Source: G963701675 sp963701675 (GTDB lineage Bacteria > Planctomycetota > Planctomycetia > Gemmatales > Gemmataceae). Taken from it: a DNA stretch of 64,000 nt. Positions 34,072 to 43,343 of the stretch are shown here, in pieces. The stretch lies in the NCBI GenBank assembly GCA_963701675.1, contig OY969623.1, forward strand, positions 2,666,001-2,730,000, given 5' to 3'. The notes below the pieces were generated by a model that had not been told where the DNA came from, did no database searches, and saw only the letters and a list, made by a program, of their open reading frames with translations. The stretch's first letter is position 1, and every line of letters begins with the position of its first letter. The position numbers and the translations under genes were made by a program.

Positions 34072-35868
34072 TCAACTGGGCGTTACTCCGTTCATAACCG
34101 TGGATGCCGTGAGCAGAGAATCGAAGCGTAATTGCTCCCAAGCCATCTCAATAAACGCCCACTTCCGGTTGGGAAACCACGGACCTGCCGTCAGTCGCGG
34201 CTTCGCACGTGATTCCTGATTAAACAACGCAAATGTCGCTTCGCTCACCTCCGTCGCAGGGGAGAACGCATACGGTGGCAAAACCACCGTAGATACAGTG
34301 GTCATAGGGTCGGAAAGCGATGGAGGTTGGACGTTTCCGTGAACACTCCCACCGCTAGGAGACGGCGCGGCCCGAGACGAGCCGCAGGGATCTCCATCCG
34401 GCTCTTCACACAAACGAAGTGCGCCCATCACGGGACCCGATGATCCCGTGTGCAGTCCACCGGCGACGATGTTACGATCGTCCTGTACGCGCAGCTCCCA
34501 AGCCTGATCACCGTTCGTGCCGGTAGTGTTATCGAATTCGGAGATGAAGAAGTCGTACACGTCCGGGTCCGCTACGTCGTAATCGAAGCGAACACCTGAC
34601 ATGTATGGCGACGTCCCGGTGTTTTCGTCTACGCTGTACCCGCCGATGACGATGAACGGAGACTCGTCTCCAGGTTGTAACACCACGCTGAAGGGTACAT
34701 CGGTGTAGGTATCCTCAAGCGGGCCTTCCGTGACCTGATAGGAGTAGTCAACATCGCCATCCGCCACGTCCAGCCGGCCGAATGCGTAATGGCTGCTCGG
34801 CGTGACGTCGGCGCCGCTCACATGCGCCGTGTTGCCGATGCAGGAGGCCATCGTGCAGGTCACGCCAGCGACAATAATCTCACTTTCGGAATCGTTAACT
34901 ACCAAGTCCAAGCCGATATCGTCGCGGCCCTCGGTAAAACCGATGAACGTGGCCCATTCGCAGACATCCACTGCGTCTTCGTTGTCGTGTTGACCACATT
35001 CATTCGCGGCCCCGTCGGCTCCACTGTAGTTAATGCGAGCGACGAAAAAATCTCGCTGCGAGGCCGATGGTCCCCGGTCCGTTCCGGCCACCAAGATGTC
35101 CCATTCGTCTTCTTCTTCCTGATCCTCCACCAATTGGATTCCATGGATCACGTCATCGGTGTGAACCCCATCGGTGCCGCCATCAAACCAAATGCGACCC
35201 GGGTCGAGATCATCCGGGCCGAAACCGGGGCCACAACCTCCCGGCGCCCCGTCGTCACGGTGACCGTCGTCGCAAAGTCGAGCGACCGCGAAGAACCGCG
35301 TCGGGGACGCTTCTGGTTCCGTTCCAAAGTTGGGGTTGAGGTCCGCATATCCGCCGACGACGATTCTTCCGTCCGGCTGAACGGCTGCTCCAAAGGCCTC
35401 GCCTTGCTTCATCCAATGCGTTTCGTCGATGTATCCGAAGCTGACGGTTACCGTCCCGTCGGCGTCTTGAATGTTGGGGAAGAATTCCTGATGCCAGTCG
35501 CGCCGAAAGCCACCGAAAGTGGTGTCCAGTGTACCGTCGGCACAGAAGCGCGCGAGGCCGAACACTGACTGGCTAGGGGTGTCCACAAGCGGCCATGCTG
35601 TTCCAGCAACAATTATCCGCTCGGTGCTTCCGCTTTCGCCGCATTCCGTGTCCGTTGGCTGCAATTCGATACTGTTAATGATTTCTTTCTCGGGATGTCC
35701 TGTGACAAAGTCGAAAAATGAGAGGGTGACAACACCGCTGCCGCTGGTGCCAAAGCCATCACCGCCGCAGCCGCCACTGGCTACCGATGTGCCGTCATCG
35801 AGGTGCCCGTTGGCACAGAACCGCGCGAGTGCATAATTGTAACCGGTGCCGTCGTCATACTGCGGCAG
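34072..35868 (-). CDS. Delta-60 repeat surface protein, C-terminal part (frameshifted)
   Basis: The open frame continues, without stop, up to about 35868, where it reads YDDGTGYNYALARFCANGHLD and thus joins the N-terminal part at 35781-36179. The body has delta-60-type repeats: VFGLARFCADGTLDTTFGGF, AAVQPDGRIVVGGYADLNPN, WDILVAGTDRGPSASQRDFF and FIVIGGYSVDENTGTSPYMS. The C-terminal 100 residues are Pro/Ser-rich and end with AWEQLRFDSLLTAS. It is similar in plan and in its tail to the intact protein at 18174-20009. If the first ATG in frame (35664) were used, the product would have no export signal, supporting the view that the gene is broken. Confidence 0.65.
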   Translation of the reverse strand: MPQYDDGTGYNYALARFCANGHLDDGTSVASGGCGGDGFGTSGSGVVTLSFFDFVTGHPEKEIINSIELQPTDTECGESGSTERIIVAGTAWPLVDTPSQSVFGLARFCADGTLDTTFGGFRRDWHQEFFPNIQDADGTVTVSFGYIDETHWMKQGEAFGAAVQPDGRIVVGGYADLNPNFGTEPEASPTRFFAVARLCDDGHRDDGAPGGCGPGFGPDDLDPGRIWFDGGTDGVHTDDVIHGIQLVEDQEEEDEWDILVAGTDRGPSASQRDFFVARINYSGADGAANECGQHDNEDAVDVCEWATFIGFTEGRDDIGLDLVVNDSESEIIVAGVTCTMASCIGNTAHVSGADVTPSSHYAFGRLDVADGDVDYSYQVTEGPLEDTYTDVPFSVVLQPGDESPFIVIGGYSVDENTGTSPYMSGVRFDYDVADPDVYDFFISEFDNTTGTNGDQAWELRVQDDRNIVAGGLHTGSSGPVMGALRLCEEPDGDPCGSSRAAPSPSGGSVHGNVQPPSLSDPMTTVSTVVLPPYAFSPATEVSEATFALFNQESRAKPRLTAGPWFPNRKWAFIEMAWEQLRFDSLLTASTVMNGVTPS

Positions 35869-36179
35869 TTTGCGCCGGTACCACCGATCAGGATACGCTG
35901 TTCGGGCTCTTCCTCTTCGTTGAGAACGGTTTGAAGGTGTGTGGCGCGTGCTTCTTCGAGGCTATCCGTAGTATTGACTTCGGAGTGGCCGTCGGAGTCG
36001 AATTCCGTGTCAACACACCACGGAAGGGCACAAGTCGGCACGCAACGATCTTCCAAGCTTTGGACTACCGGGCGCCAACTCGGCCGGTGTTCGCGCTTGC
36101 GCCTCTGCCAATCTTTGCTTTTCAATTGCGACACGTTGTGAACATTCAGGTTGAGTGATGACACAAGCCAATTAAACAT
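35781..36179 (-). CDS. Delta-60 repeat surface protein, N-terminal part (frameshifted)
   Basis: From ATG 36179 the protein has the export signature RPSWRPVVQSLEDRCVPT (~residues 32-49) and then the first delta-60 repeat (EEPEQRILIGGTGANC). After about 35868 the frame changes character (MTTAPVTIMHSRG) and soon stops, whereas the other frame continues with a proper repeat. A single base change near 35860-35875 would restore a protein of about 700 aa spanning 34072-36179. Confidence 0.65.
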   Translation of the reverse strand: MFNWLVSSLNLNVHNVSQLKSKDWQRRKREHRPSWRPVVQSLEDRCVPTCALPWCVDTEFDSDGHSEVNTTDSLEEARATHLQTVLNEEEEPEQRILIGGTGANCRSMTTAPVTIMHSRGSVPTGTSMTAHR

Positions 36180-37991
36180 TGAACAACCTCCTCAAAAATA
36201 GAATGCGTCTGGTCGTCACAACCGCCAGGTGCTGGGATCGCGTCAACGGGGCTACTTTTTCAGTTTGACCTGATGGTAGCCGCTTCAGATATTTGCGAAG
36301 CAGCTCACCGCGGGGAACTCCTTCTCACTCAAGACTCGCTGCTGCGTGGAGGCGTTGCGAAATGTCGGCCTTCCGGTCGCCGAGCAAGAACCAAAAATTG
36401 TCAAATACGATAATGTGGATGTGAACATCGCAGAAAAGCGTGCGTTGTTCGTCGACAGACTTTAAGGACAACTGAACGCTGAACATGATGGATCCTCACT
36501 TGGTGCGTTTCCTTCGAGGATGGAAAGCCCTTGCCGGCGCTGGACGCCAATCCCCTATTCCGTTGTGCGCTGTCGCACACCAATAGTCGCACACCAATAG
36601 AGGTTACAATCCGTGTTAGTCCGGCCGAGTCGTGACCGATGCCGGCTTGCTGTCGGGCAAAGTTGACAGCGCCACACTCCGTAGCACCGAAAACTAGGGA
36701 TTACGCCATGAAAACTTGCCAACTCTGTGGAATCTCCCATTTCATGGAAATGGTCAACGAGGTCTGCAGCAATTTCGCGAACGGTTTGTCGCGACGGCTC
36801 AGCCCGAAGCGCCGGATGAAAACAGGCCGGCAAGTAAAACCAACGACGGTTCCCGCGCTGTTATCGAGCCTCTGAAACGCGACTTTCGATGATGTGCATT
36901 TCTCTCATTAATGTTTCCTCCTTTTTGTCTTGCAAACGGTTTTAGCGGCGATAGACTTGCACTTGTTCCGCCGTTACTCGCTTTCGGTGACTGGGCGACG
37001 CCGAGGGCATGACGGCGGAATTTCATTTACACTAGCTGAGCAACTAATCGATAATTTTCGGTCGTCGATATTGGCTCCTACACTCCCTTCGTCGCATATG
37101 GCGAGTATGCCGAGCGCCGGAGTGGTCATGCGAACTGTCAGTAGGCTGGCGGAGCGGACTCCACACGCATAAAGTTCGAAGGAAAACATCCACCTGCAAT
37201 TCAGCTGCTGAGAAGTCGGCGGGGGCGCACCGCCGACTGGGGCTGGTGACTGGGCTTAGCCAATCGCTATCCGTCTGAACGCAATTGCGACGTGGGGTAC
37301 TGTGGAATTCTTTTAACCTAAGCTCCAACCATCCCGAATTCCGCCGCGAAAATCTCAGAATTTGTTCTCGCATCCATCGTCGTCGCATCAACGTCACTGA
37401 GTTGAAGAACCTCGACTCGCCTCGGCCGCGAGAGTGAGCGTTCGGTGGAGGTGCATATATGGGCGTTTTCGTGGCGCAGGGGATTCGCTGGCTCGTCACC
37501 TTCACTCTTCACTCAACCGTGCACGAGTAGTCACCTCGGGCGAAAGACCGATTGAACGCACGTCGTAACGGCTGCTTCTGTCAGCCTTGCGATGTCGTTT
37601 CAGATTTTTCACCCCCTATAAGAAGCAAGAAGTCAAGACACCTTCATCGGGGACGCCCGACACGCTTGATTTCTTGAGGGGCATCCTACCCGCGGCAACC
37701 ACGCCTCCCCGCCACAGCAGACGAAGCTCGGCCTCGCTGCTTCCGACTTCCTCCAAGGTGAGCGCTTGATCTCACTCGTGCCAGCGTCGCAACTTCGTCG
37801 CGTAATCTTCGTGCCTTCGGGCAATCGTCATGCGTCGCCCACGCACCTATCGGGGACTCTCAAAAGGTCCATGAAGATCCTCGAGCGTAGCATACCCAGC
37901 GGCGGGTTCATTCATACGGAGGGACTCCGCACAAAGCGGGTCGACGGTGAAAATCGGAACTCCGGCCGCCTACGCATATCGCACCGGTTGC
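36180..37991. other. Long region of decayed sequence
   Basis: 1.8 kb without an intact gene. On the minus strand a good ribosome binding site (AAGGAGGAAAC) precedes ATG 36908, whose frame reads MREMHIIESRVSEAR, a stop, and then RRWFYLPACFHPALRAEPSR and REIAADLVDHFHEMGDSTEL. This looks like one broken small protein ending near 36690. A shared leader motif lies at 36677-36710. Plus-strand text around 37650-37900 (TPDTLDFLRGILPA) may be another remnant. I could not name either. Confidence 0.35.
36677..36710 (-). repeat. Dispersed leader motif, copy 1
   Basis: On the minus strand CATGGCGTAATCC, two variable bases, AGTTTTCGGTGCTA and CGGAG match the 35 bp directly before the ECF sigma factor at 43344 at nearly every position. 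Here no sigma factor gene follows. It may be what remains of a promoter/leader after loss of its gene, or a short dispersed repeat. Confidence 0.45.
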
Positions 37992-39059
37992 TTACGCAGA
38001 CTCCTTGGTTGTTCGGCTCGCAGCTCCCGCCAGGCCCACCCATTCCGGGCGGTAGGCGCTGCCATTTTTCCACATGCCCCACAAAGTCGCCGCCAAACTT
38101 CGCGCCACATTCCGACGCGCCAACTTCGGCGACAGACCTTGTTCCAACCACCTCCGATGTTGATGGGCGAACGAATTCTTTCCCTGCCTGATGGCCGACA
38201 TGGCTGCTCCCAAGATTGTGCTCTTCAATCGTCGATTGACGATAATCGGCACACGGAGTCGCCCCGATCCGCTACCACTGCGCCGCCGCTCCAAGCCAAT
38301 GCCCAAGTACTTCCATAAGGCACTTTTGCTGCGGAAGCGCCACGGCGTATCCAACCAGACCAACAACGTCACACCGCGAATCCAAGCAATCCCCGGCACA
38401 TCGTTAAAACGCCGCACGACTTCCTGCTCTTTGGCCAACTCTACGAGTCGACGCCGTACGCGCTCCTCTTGAGACGCCGCGAAGTCATACCCTTCCCACA
38501 ACAATTGCACATCCTCAGCCAGGAGTCGATCCTTTGGCAAACGCGACAGCACCGTGGGGCGATCGCTTGGATTGACGAAATCTCTCTCGCGGATGAATAC
38601 GCCGTGACGCCGCAGCAGACTGACGACGTGCTGGCTTTCCCGAACGCGGTTCCGGACGCGGTCGTGGTATAGCCCTACGTGTTGCTTGAGCAAAGCCCGT
38701 GACCAGGAATCCGAGTGATGCACCGGTTTGACATAACCGCCGCGATAGAGGTGGGCCAGTTTCTCCGCGTCGATGGGATCGTCTTTATCCCCTTCCTGAG
38801 CAATTAAACGATTTCGCCGTGGATTGCATGCGATCATGTCATCCACCTGGGGCCGCAGGTTGCGACACAGCCAATCGGCCAGAGCACCTTCTTCGATCAC
38901 CACATAGCGAGGTCGGGGCACTTTCTTAAGCTCTTCGATCAGCGTTGGAATCGTCGTCGCACACCGGGCTCGATGGTAGACTTTACCATCGCCATCGACA
39001 GCCGTAAATTCAGAAAACCCGCAGTGCACATCCATCCCAATGAAGTAAGATCGTCTCAT
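37992..39059 (-). CDS. IS110-family transposase (355 aa)
   Basis: Complete DEDD-type transposase. The N-terminal RuvC-like part has FIGMDVHCGFSEFTAVD (first Asp), YVVIEEGALADWL and QEGDKDDPIDAEKLAHLYRG (acidic residues). The C-terminal Transposase_20 part has NDVPGIAWIRGVTLLVWLDT, PWRFRSKSALWKYLGIGL and the Ser-containing RLKSTILGAAMSAI. IS110 elements insert by a bridge-RNA-guided mechanism with the guide encoded next to the transposase and usually lack terminal inverted repeats. I could not define the element ends. The gene appears intact. Confidence 0.92.
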   Translation of the reverse strand: MRRSYFIGMDVHCGFSEFTAVDGDGKVYHRARCATTIPTLIEELKKVPRPRYVVIEEGALADWLCRNLRPQVDDMIACNPRRNRLIAQEGDKDDPIDAEKLAHLYRGGYVKPVHHSDSWSRALLKQHVGLYHDRVRNRVRESQHVVSLLRRHGVFIRERDFVNPSDRPTVLSRLPKDRLLAEDVQLLWEGYDFAASQEERVRRRLVELAKEQEVVRRFNDVPGIAWIRGVTLLVWLDTPWRFRSKSALWKYLGIGLERRRSGSGSGRLRVPIIVNRRLKSTILGAAMSAIRQGKNSFAHQHRRWLEQGLSPKLARRNVARSLAATLWGMWKNGSAYRPEWVGLAGAASRTTKESA

Positions 39060-39186
39060 CCGGGGCCTCCATGCGTTGAGTGAACTGGATCAATACCTCG
39101 AACCAGTCTACCCAACGACCAACATGGACGCCCCGGCTTCTTACATCTTCATACGGGGTCTCGGCGGTCTCTTCTCAGCAATGAAA
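39060..39186 (-). other. Region upstream of IS110 transposase
   Basis: Non-coding sequence before the transposase start. In many IS110 elements one non-coding flank encodes the bridge RNA. No boundary or guide loop could be proven here by eye. Confidence 0.25.
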
Positions 39187-39246
39187 AAACCACGAGACGC
39201 ACGAACGACACGAGTTACTCGTGCCGTTCGTGCGTTCGTGGTTTAC
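39187..39246. terminator. Large near-perfect hairpin between IS110 and surface-protein gene
   Basis: AAACCACGA...CACGAGT and its mirror ACTCGTG...TCGTGGTTT form a stem of about 27 bp with only a few mismatches and almost no loop, containing repeated GCACGAACG units. It sits 40 bp after the stop codon of the minus-strand gene at 39287 and could terminate it. Long palindromes built of CACGAA units are also known as dispersed repeats in planctomycetes. Confidence 0.5.
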
Positions 39247-39286
39247 TTTATGAGCGAAGAACTACTTCAAGCGTTAGCAAACGCAA

Positions 39287-41212
39287 TTACGTACCAAGGG
39301 GCACGTCGTCACTAATCACATACCCGTCCCTCGGTGCTATTTCACCGCCTTCGAGCTGAGCGGAACAGGGGAGGGTAACGGGATCTGGATCGGTTTCGCA
39401 ACCGTAACCGTCGTCAAGCGCCGCAGTCAGGGCGATTCCAACGAATGGACCACCGAATGGACTGCCCGCCCCCACGGCCTCACCCGCGGTACTGAAGCCA
39501 CCGTAGACTGCGTAGTCCGCGCCTCCGATGCCGTCCGGGTCGAACGCGGCGATGCCGAAGCCATCCGTGTCGTGGTCAATTTCAGGAGTTAAAGTAGTGT
39601 CGCCCACGGACCGGAAGGACGGCAAGCCGCCCAAGGCATCAAAGTGGGACGAGTCGCCGAAGGTGTTGTTCTGCTTTAAAGCAACGGTTGTGTCGGCCAG
39701 GTCATCAACGGAACCGGCCGTGAAGTGGTCGAAACCACCCGCGCCGTCCGGGGCGATTGCATTACCACGGGCATAGTAGTGGCCCGCAATCCCTGAACCT
39801 ATCCCGCCGTTGACGTAGTACCAAAAGGCATACGGGCCGGAGAAGCCACCAAAGGCTTGGGTATCCTGGGAGATAAGCAGCCCTTGATAGTTAGAAGTAT
39901 CCGTACCTTCGGGGGGTGCGAGAGTGGTTGCATCCAATCCGCCGGACAACATGAGTTCGTCCCCTGTTGGATTCAGCGCGATCGAACACACACAGTTCGC
40001 GTCATCGGCGGTGTGTGCCCCGTCCACAGTGGCAGTAAAGCCCCAGTCGAACGTGGGGGTACCGAGGACGGTTTTAGTGTTCATCCACAGCGGAGATTGC
40101 TGGGCACCGTCATCCAAGAAGCCGCCGATGAAGCGCTCACCCAACGCATTGATTCCGTTGGTCAAGCCGTCCGTCTGCGTGCCAAAATCCCAGCCTACGG
40201 TGTCGCTTCCGGCAAAAGCGGGCGCCAAGGCGGCGGTATAGGTGAAGTCGAGGATGACGTCATAGCCCGGGCCGACGCCGACACCGGTCACCGCGACATC
40301 ACCCAGAGCGTTGACCGCGACGTCTTCAAAACTGACGACACCGTCTGCCGCAGTTGTATATTGTACCTCAGTCCAGGTACCATAACCGCTACCAACAACA
40401 CCCGTGGCAACGAAGTTATAGCAGAGGCCTCCCGGACAACCGATGGGGTCACCGGTGTCAGTCTTTCTGCCCACGATGTATACGGCTCCGCTCGTAGGAT
40501 GGGCAGCTACGGCGGCGCAAGTGTATCGCACGGTGAGCGGAGGTGCACCCAGAATGGCGGTGGTATTGGCCACGGTGACACCGGTCGCGGACATGCGCTT
40601 GACAATCGCCCGCTGACCTTGGAATCCGCACGCGTACGATTCGCCGGCAACGCCCGTCGTCGTGGCAGCAACCTCGTTCACGCCGTCCTGGAAGTTGCTG
40701 CCCGGTTCAAAGAAGGTGACGTAGTTCGTCACCCGGGGGTCGCCATTGTTACCTATAGCGCCCGAGCCTGGTGTTTGTTGCCCGGCGCGGAAAGTGCCGC
40801 CGTCACCACCGACATGGATCGCCTTCGGCGTGAGTGTCGGTTGCGCCGTCATCGGTGCCCTCTGCACATTCGGCCGGTTCGTGAAGGACTGCTGCGCGGC
40901 CTGTGGCGGGCGCATCGCCGGATTGTTAGCCTGATTTACCTGGCCGGTCTGAGTCGTAGCCGGGCGCGAGAGCCCCGCCTTTGACGGCCCAGTGACCTGC
41001 TGGACGTCCGCAACCGCCGGGTTTACGATCTGGATATTCTCACTTGCCTTCGGTCGCTTCAAGGCGGGTGACGAGTTCTGATCCTCGGGCAGTGCAATCC
41101 CATGGCCCAGATCGCCCAGATCGAGGCCGCTGATGATGCTCGGCGTCACCCGGTCTTCCAGCTTGGTGACATACAAGCGAGTCCGGTTCAGCCAACGATT
41201 CTTGTCCTGCAT
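39287..41212 (-). CDS. Planctomycete extracellular protein (641 aa)
   Basis: The N-terminus reads RTRLYVTKLEDRVTPS, the export signature. Residues ~40-170 are Pro/Gln/Ala-rich (linker-like: RPATTQTGQVNQANNPAMRP). The remaining ~470 residues are beta-rich with repeated stretches ending in A-V-x-G/T-G (GTWTEVQYTTAADGVVSFED, VAVNALGDVAVTGVGVG, INALGERFIGGFLDDGAQ, IALNPTGDELMLSGGLD). This resembles a degenerate propeller of the SBBP/delta-60 class. It is likely surface-exposed. I recognise no enzyme motif. It ends 40 bp before the large hairpin. Confidence 0.75.
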   Translation of the reverse strand: MQDKNRWLNRTRLYVTKLEDRVTPSIISGLDLGDLGHGIALPEDQNSSPALKRPKASENIQIVNPAVADVQQVTGPSKAGLSRPATTQTGQVNQANNPAMRPPQAAQQSFTNRPNVQRAPMTAQPTLTPKAIHVGGDGGTFRAGQQTPGSGAIGNNGDPRVTNYVTFFEPGSNFQDGVNEVAATTTGVAGESYACGFQGQRAIVKRMSATGVTVANTTAILGAPPLTVRYTCAAVAAHPTSGAVYIVGRKTDTGDPIGCPGGLCYNFVATGVVGSGYGTWTEVQYTTAADGVVSFEDVAVNALGDVAVTGVGVGPGYDVILDFTYTAALAPAFAGSDTVGWDFGTQTDGLTNGINALGERFIGGFLDDGAQQSPLWMNTKTVLGTPTFDWGFTATVDGAHTADDANCVCSIALNPTGDELMLSGGLDATTLAPPEGTDTSNYQGLLISQDTQAFGGFSGPYAFWYYVNGGIGSGIAGHYYARGNAIAPDGAGGFDHFTAGSVDDLADTTVALKQNNTFGDSSHFDALGGLPSFRSVGDTTLTPEIDHDTDGFGIAAFDPDGIGGADYAVYGGFSTAGEAVGAGSPFGGPFVGIALTAALDDGYGCETDPDPVTLPCSAQLEGGEIAPRDGYVISDDVPLGT

Positions 41213-41902
41213 TCGACACGCTCCTAATTGAGAGAAGGTTTTAGAACGACACGGTGCTCCTCGACAAAGGAACCTCCCCCGTGTGCAAGTCCGCCCTATT
41301 CCTGGTCCGAGCTCTGTCGCTGTTCCAGTTGGCCACTACGGTTCACGGGTCCGCGCGCTGCGAATCGATGGAAGCCAGCGCGCACGGTCTTCGGGAACTC
41401 AGGCATATGCCGATTTCCCTCGGCCCCTTGCGCCGGCGAAGTCGACCTTGTTGTCTCGTTCGATTTTTTCGATTCACCGGGCGTGGAATTCCAGAATCCT
41501 AATGCTATGTCATATCATTCCATTGACCCTCCCCTCGGTGCATCCACCGAGAAACCTGACGTAGCGAACGGGGGATTCGACCTCAACCACGCCCAAGTCA
41601 TTCGTTTGAACAGGATCGAAACATTTGCCGGCGAACTATTGCAGCCGCCAAGGCTAACTAGCGGCGTGAGTCGCGGCCGGGGCTGCAACGTCTATCGAGT
41701 CATGGGCACCCACCGCGAAGTCTGGTCGGCCGTGGAACACGGGCGGCCGGCTCTCGACTCGTTGGTGGGTGCGCCGTGGACCGGCCGACTGCGTAATGTT
41801 GCGACGCAACTTTGTGTCGTCACACTGCACCGCTCATCGACAGACACATCGCTAAGCCTACGTGCCCTAGCGCGAGTGCCTACCTGTGCTTATGGGCGCT
41901 GA
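41213..41902. other. Intergenic, no supported gene
   Basis: A plus-strand frame is open over most of this stretch (224 codons) but begins inside the leader of the divergent gene and shows no conserved segment, so I do not call it. Confidence 0.4.
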
Positions 41903-42625
41903 TTAGGGGTGCTTGGGGGTGCTTGAGTTGATAACCCACCATCGGATCCCTCGACCGCTACCGTCGCCACCGAAGTGGAGGAGTACGTGTTGATGATCAC
42001 GGTTCAGACCCTGGATCGCATAATCGAGGCGCTTTTTGGAGGCCACGCCGCGGACCTTGATGGGCAGCGGGTCTTCGATTTTGAACGGCCAGCTCCTCTT
42101 GTGAAATGTGTCTAAGATTAGGCGCTGGTGCGGCGCCGGCTGACGAAACTGCTTTACAAGAATTCCGCGACAGGTGAGCCGGCCTCGGTGAGAGTCCCAC
42201 TCCGGGACAAGTTCACTGGCTCTTGTCCCCGCGGGAGCGGCGTCACCCGTATATAGACCTGAGTGTACCTGGCGGCGCCCCAATTTCCAGGCGTCATGAA
42301 CACCTTTTGGCGTTAGAACGAAACAAGTGCCTTCCCCCAAGCGAAGATTAACGAGCGGTCGAAAGGATCGGGTCGGTTCGTTCCGCCGGGTTTCCTCAAA
42401 CGCATGGAGTACGTAACCTCCGACGATCAACCCGCGCAAATCGCTATTGCTGAGCCCGGCTTGGTGCAATTGCTCAATCTCGACGGCGAAGTCCCATGGA
42501 TCGCGCCGAAGTTCCTGGGAATCCGCATACGCCTCCCAAAGAAGCTGGTAAGCCGTTTGCACCCGCCGTATACGTTCGGCTGCAAGTATCGTCGGCGAGT
42601 GTAGCCGTTCGAAATCGGTGGGCAT
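41903..42625 (-). CDS. Planctomycete-type hypothetical protein (240 aa)
   Basis: Member of a family of unknown function that is frequent in planctomycete genomes. Typical segments are WDFAVEIEQLHQAGLSNSDLR, GLIVGGYVLHAFEETRR, LRLGEGTCFVLTPKGV and PEWDSHRGRLTCRGILVKQF. It ends with RQPAPHQRLILDTFHKRSWP and IQGLNRDHQHVLLHFGGDGS. The FRQPAxNQxxIL core reminds of small winged-helix regulators, but no function is established. The gene is of full length with a clear end pattern (GIRWWVI). Confidence 0.8.
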   Translation of the reverse strand: MPTDFERLHSPTILAAERIRRVQTAYQLLWEAYADSQELRRDPWDFAVEIEQLHQAGLSNSDLRGLIVGGYVLHAFEETRRNEPTRSFRPLVNLRLGEGTCFVLTPKGVHDAWKLGRRQVHSGLYTGDAAPAGTRASELVPEWDSHRGRLTCRGILVKQFRQPAPHQRLILDTFHKRSWPFKIEDPLPIKVRGVASKKRLDYAIQGLNRDHQHVLLHFGGDGSGRGIRWWVINSSTPKHP

Positions 42626-43343
42626 GAGCGCACTCCTGCACGCGGAACGACGTTCATATGTGACTGCGATTCTCCGAATAGAGCGGAGTCGCTAATCTAA
42701 AGGGCTCGTTGGCAGAACGGCGTAGACTAGGGACTGATTCTGCCCCGACTCGGATTCCCGTCGCATGTCTAAGATCTCCAAATAGTGACGCCATTTCCGT
42801 GGGCCGTGTTTGCCACTCCGCGCCGAAACCGGTGCGTCGAACTACGCATTGCTCTGCTCTGACAGTTTGCTCCGTGTTCTCGGAAAAATCGTGGAACTGA
42901 AGCTTCACGATCATCTCCGTATCGGCACGGATCGGATGCTGCCACGCAGAACGGAACCGGTGGCGGCGTCGATACCCTTTGGGAATGCGCGTTACGACAA
43001 CTTCAACCTGCGGCGGCCCTCACCGCCCGTGGGCCAGCACGTCGCGCATGAAATCGGGTCTGCGCCTTCTCAATCATCTAAGCCCCAGTGGTGTGAAAAC
43101 TCGCCATGAAAAATGAATAGAATCTGAGAAACCGTAGCACCGAGCGAGAAGAACGGGAGCCCCCACGTTGGGTTTCATATCGACGCTCCAGGTGAGGCGG
43201 AATCCGCCACCGAAAAAACTTCATTTTGAGAATCCCTAACCCGTGATGAGCAAGGTTGTTGACGTCGGCAATCGGCTCAATTAGACTGCATCGACTGGAT
43301 CTCATGGCGTAATCCGCGGTTTTTGGTGCTAAGGAGAATAGCC
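42626..43343. other. Intergenic with a small coding remnant and the ECF leader
   Basis: Minus-strand 43074-43223 reads FFGGGFRLTWSVDMKPNVGA followed by PVLLARCYGFSDSIHFSWRV and FTPLGLR before a stop, in a frame that would connect to ATG AAG at about 43229 through the T6 run. It is a plausible 49-aa protein fragment of unknown family. The shared leader motif at 43302-43336 precedes the sigma factor. The rest shows nothing. Confidence 0.35.
43302..43336 (+). promoter_or_regulatory. Leader motif before ECF sigma factor (copy 2 of dispersed motif)
   Basis: TCATGGCGTAATCC, two variable bases, GGTTTTTGGTGCTA and AGGAG end at the ribosome binding site of the sigma factor. Nearly the same sequence is found on the other strand at 36677-36710. 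The spacing suggests an autoregulated ECF promoter or a leader structure. Confidence 0.45.

Noticed and set aside
36555..36833. HsdR-like fragment on the minus strand
   Set aside because: REIAADLVDHF is reminiscent of helicase/restriction subunits, but the surrounding residues do not support it, and the frame looks like a different broken small protein.
41228..41902. Plus-strand open frame of 224 codons
   Set aside because: It has no ribosome binding site of note, no conserved segment, and amino-acid use typical of non-coding high-GC DNA.
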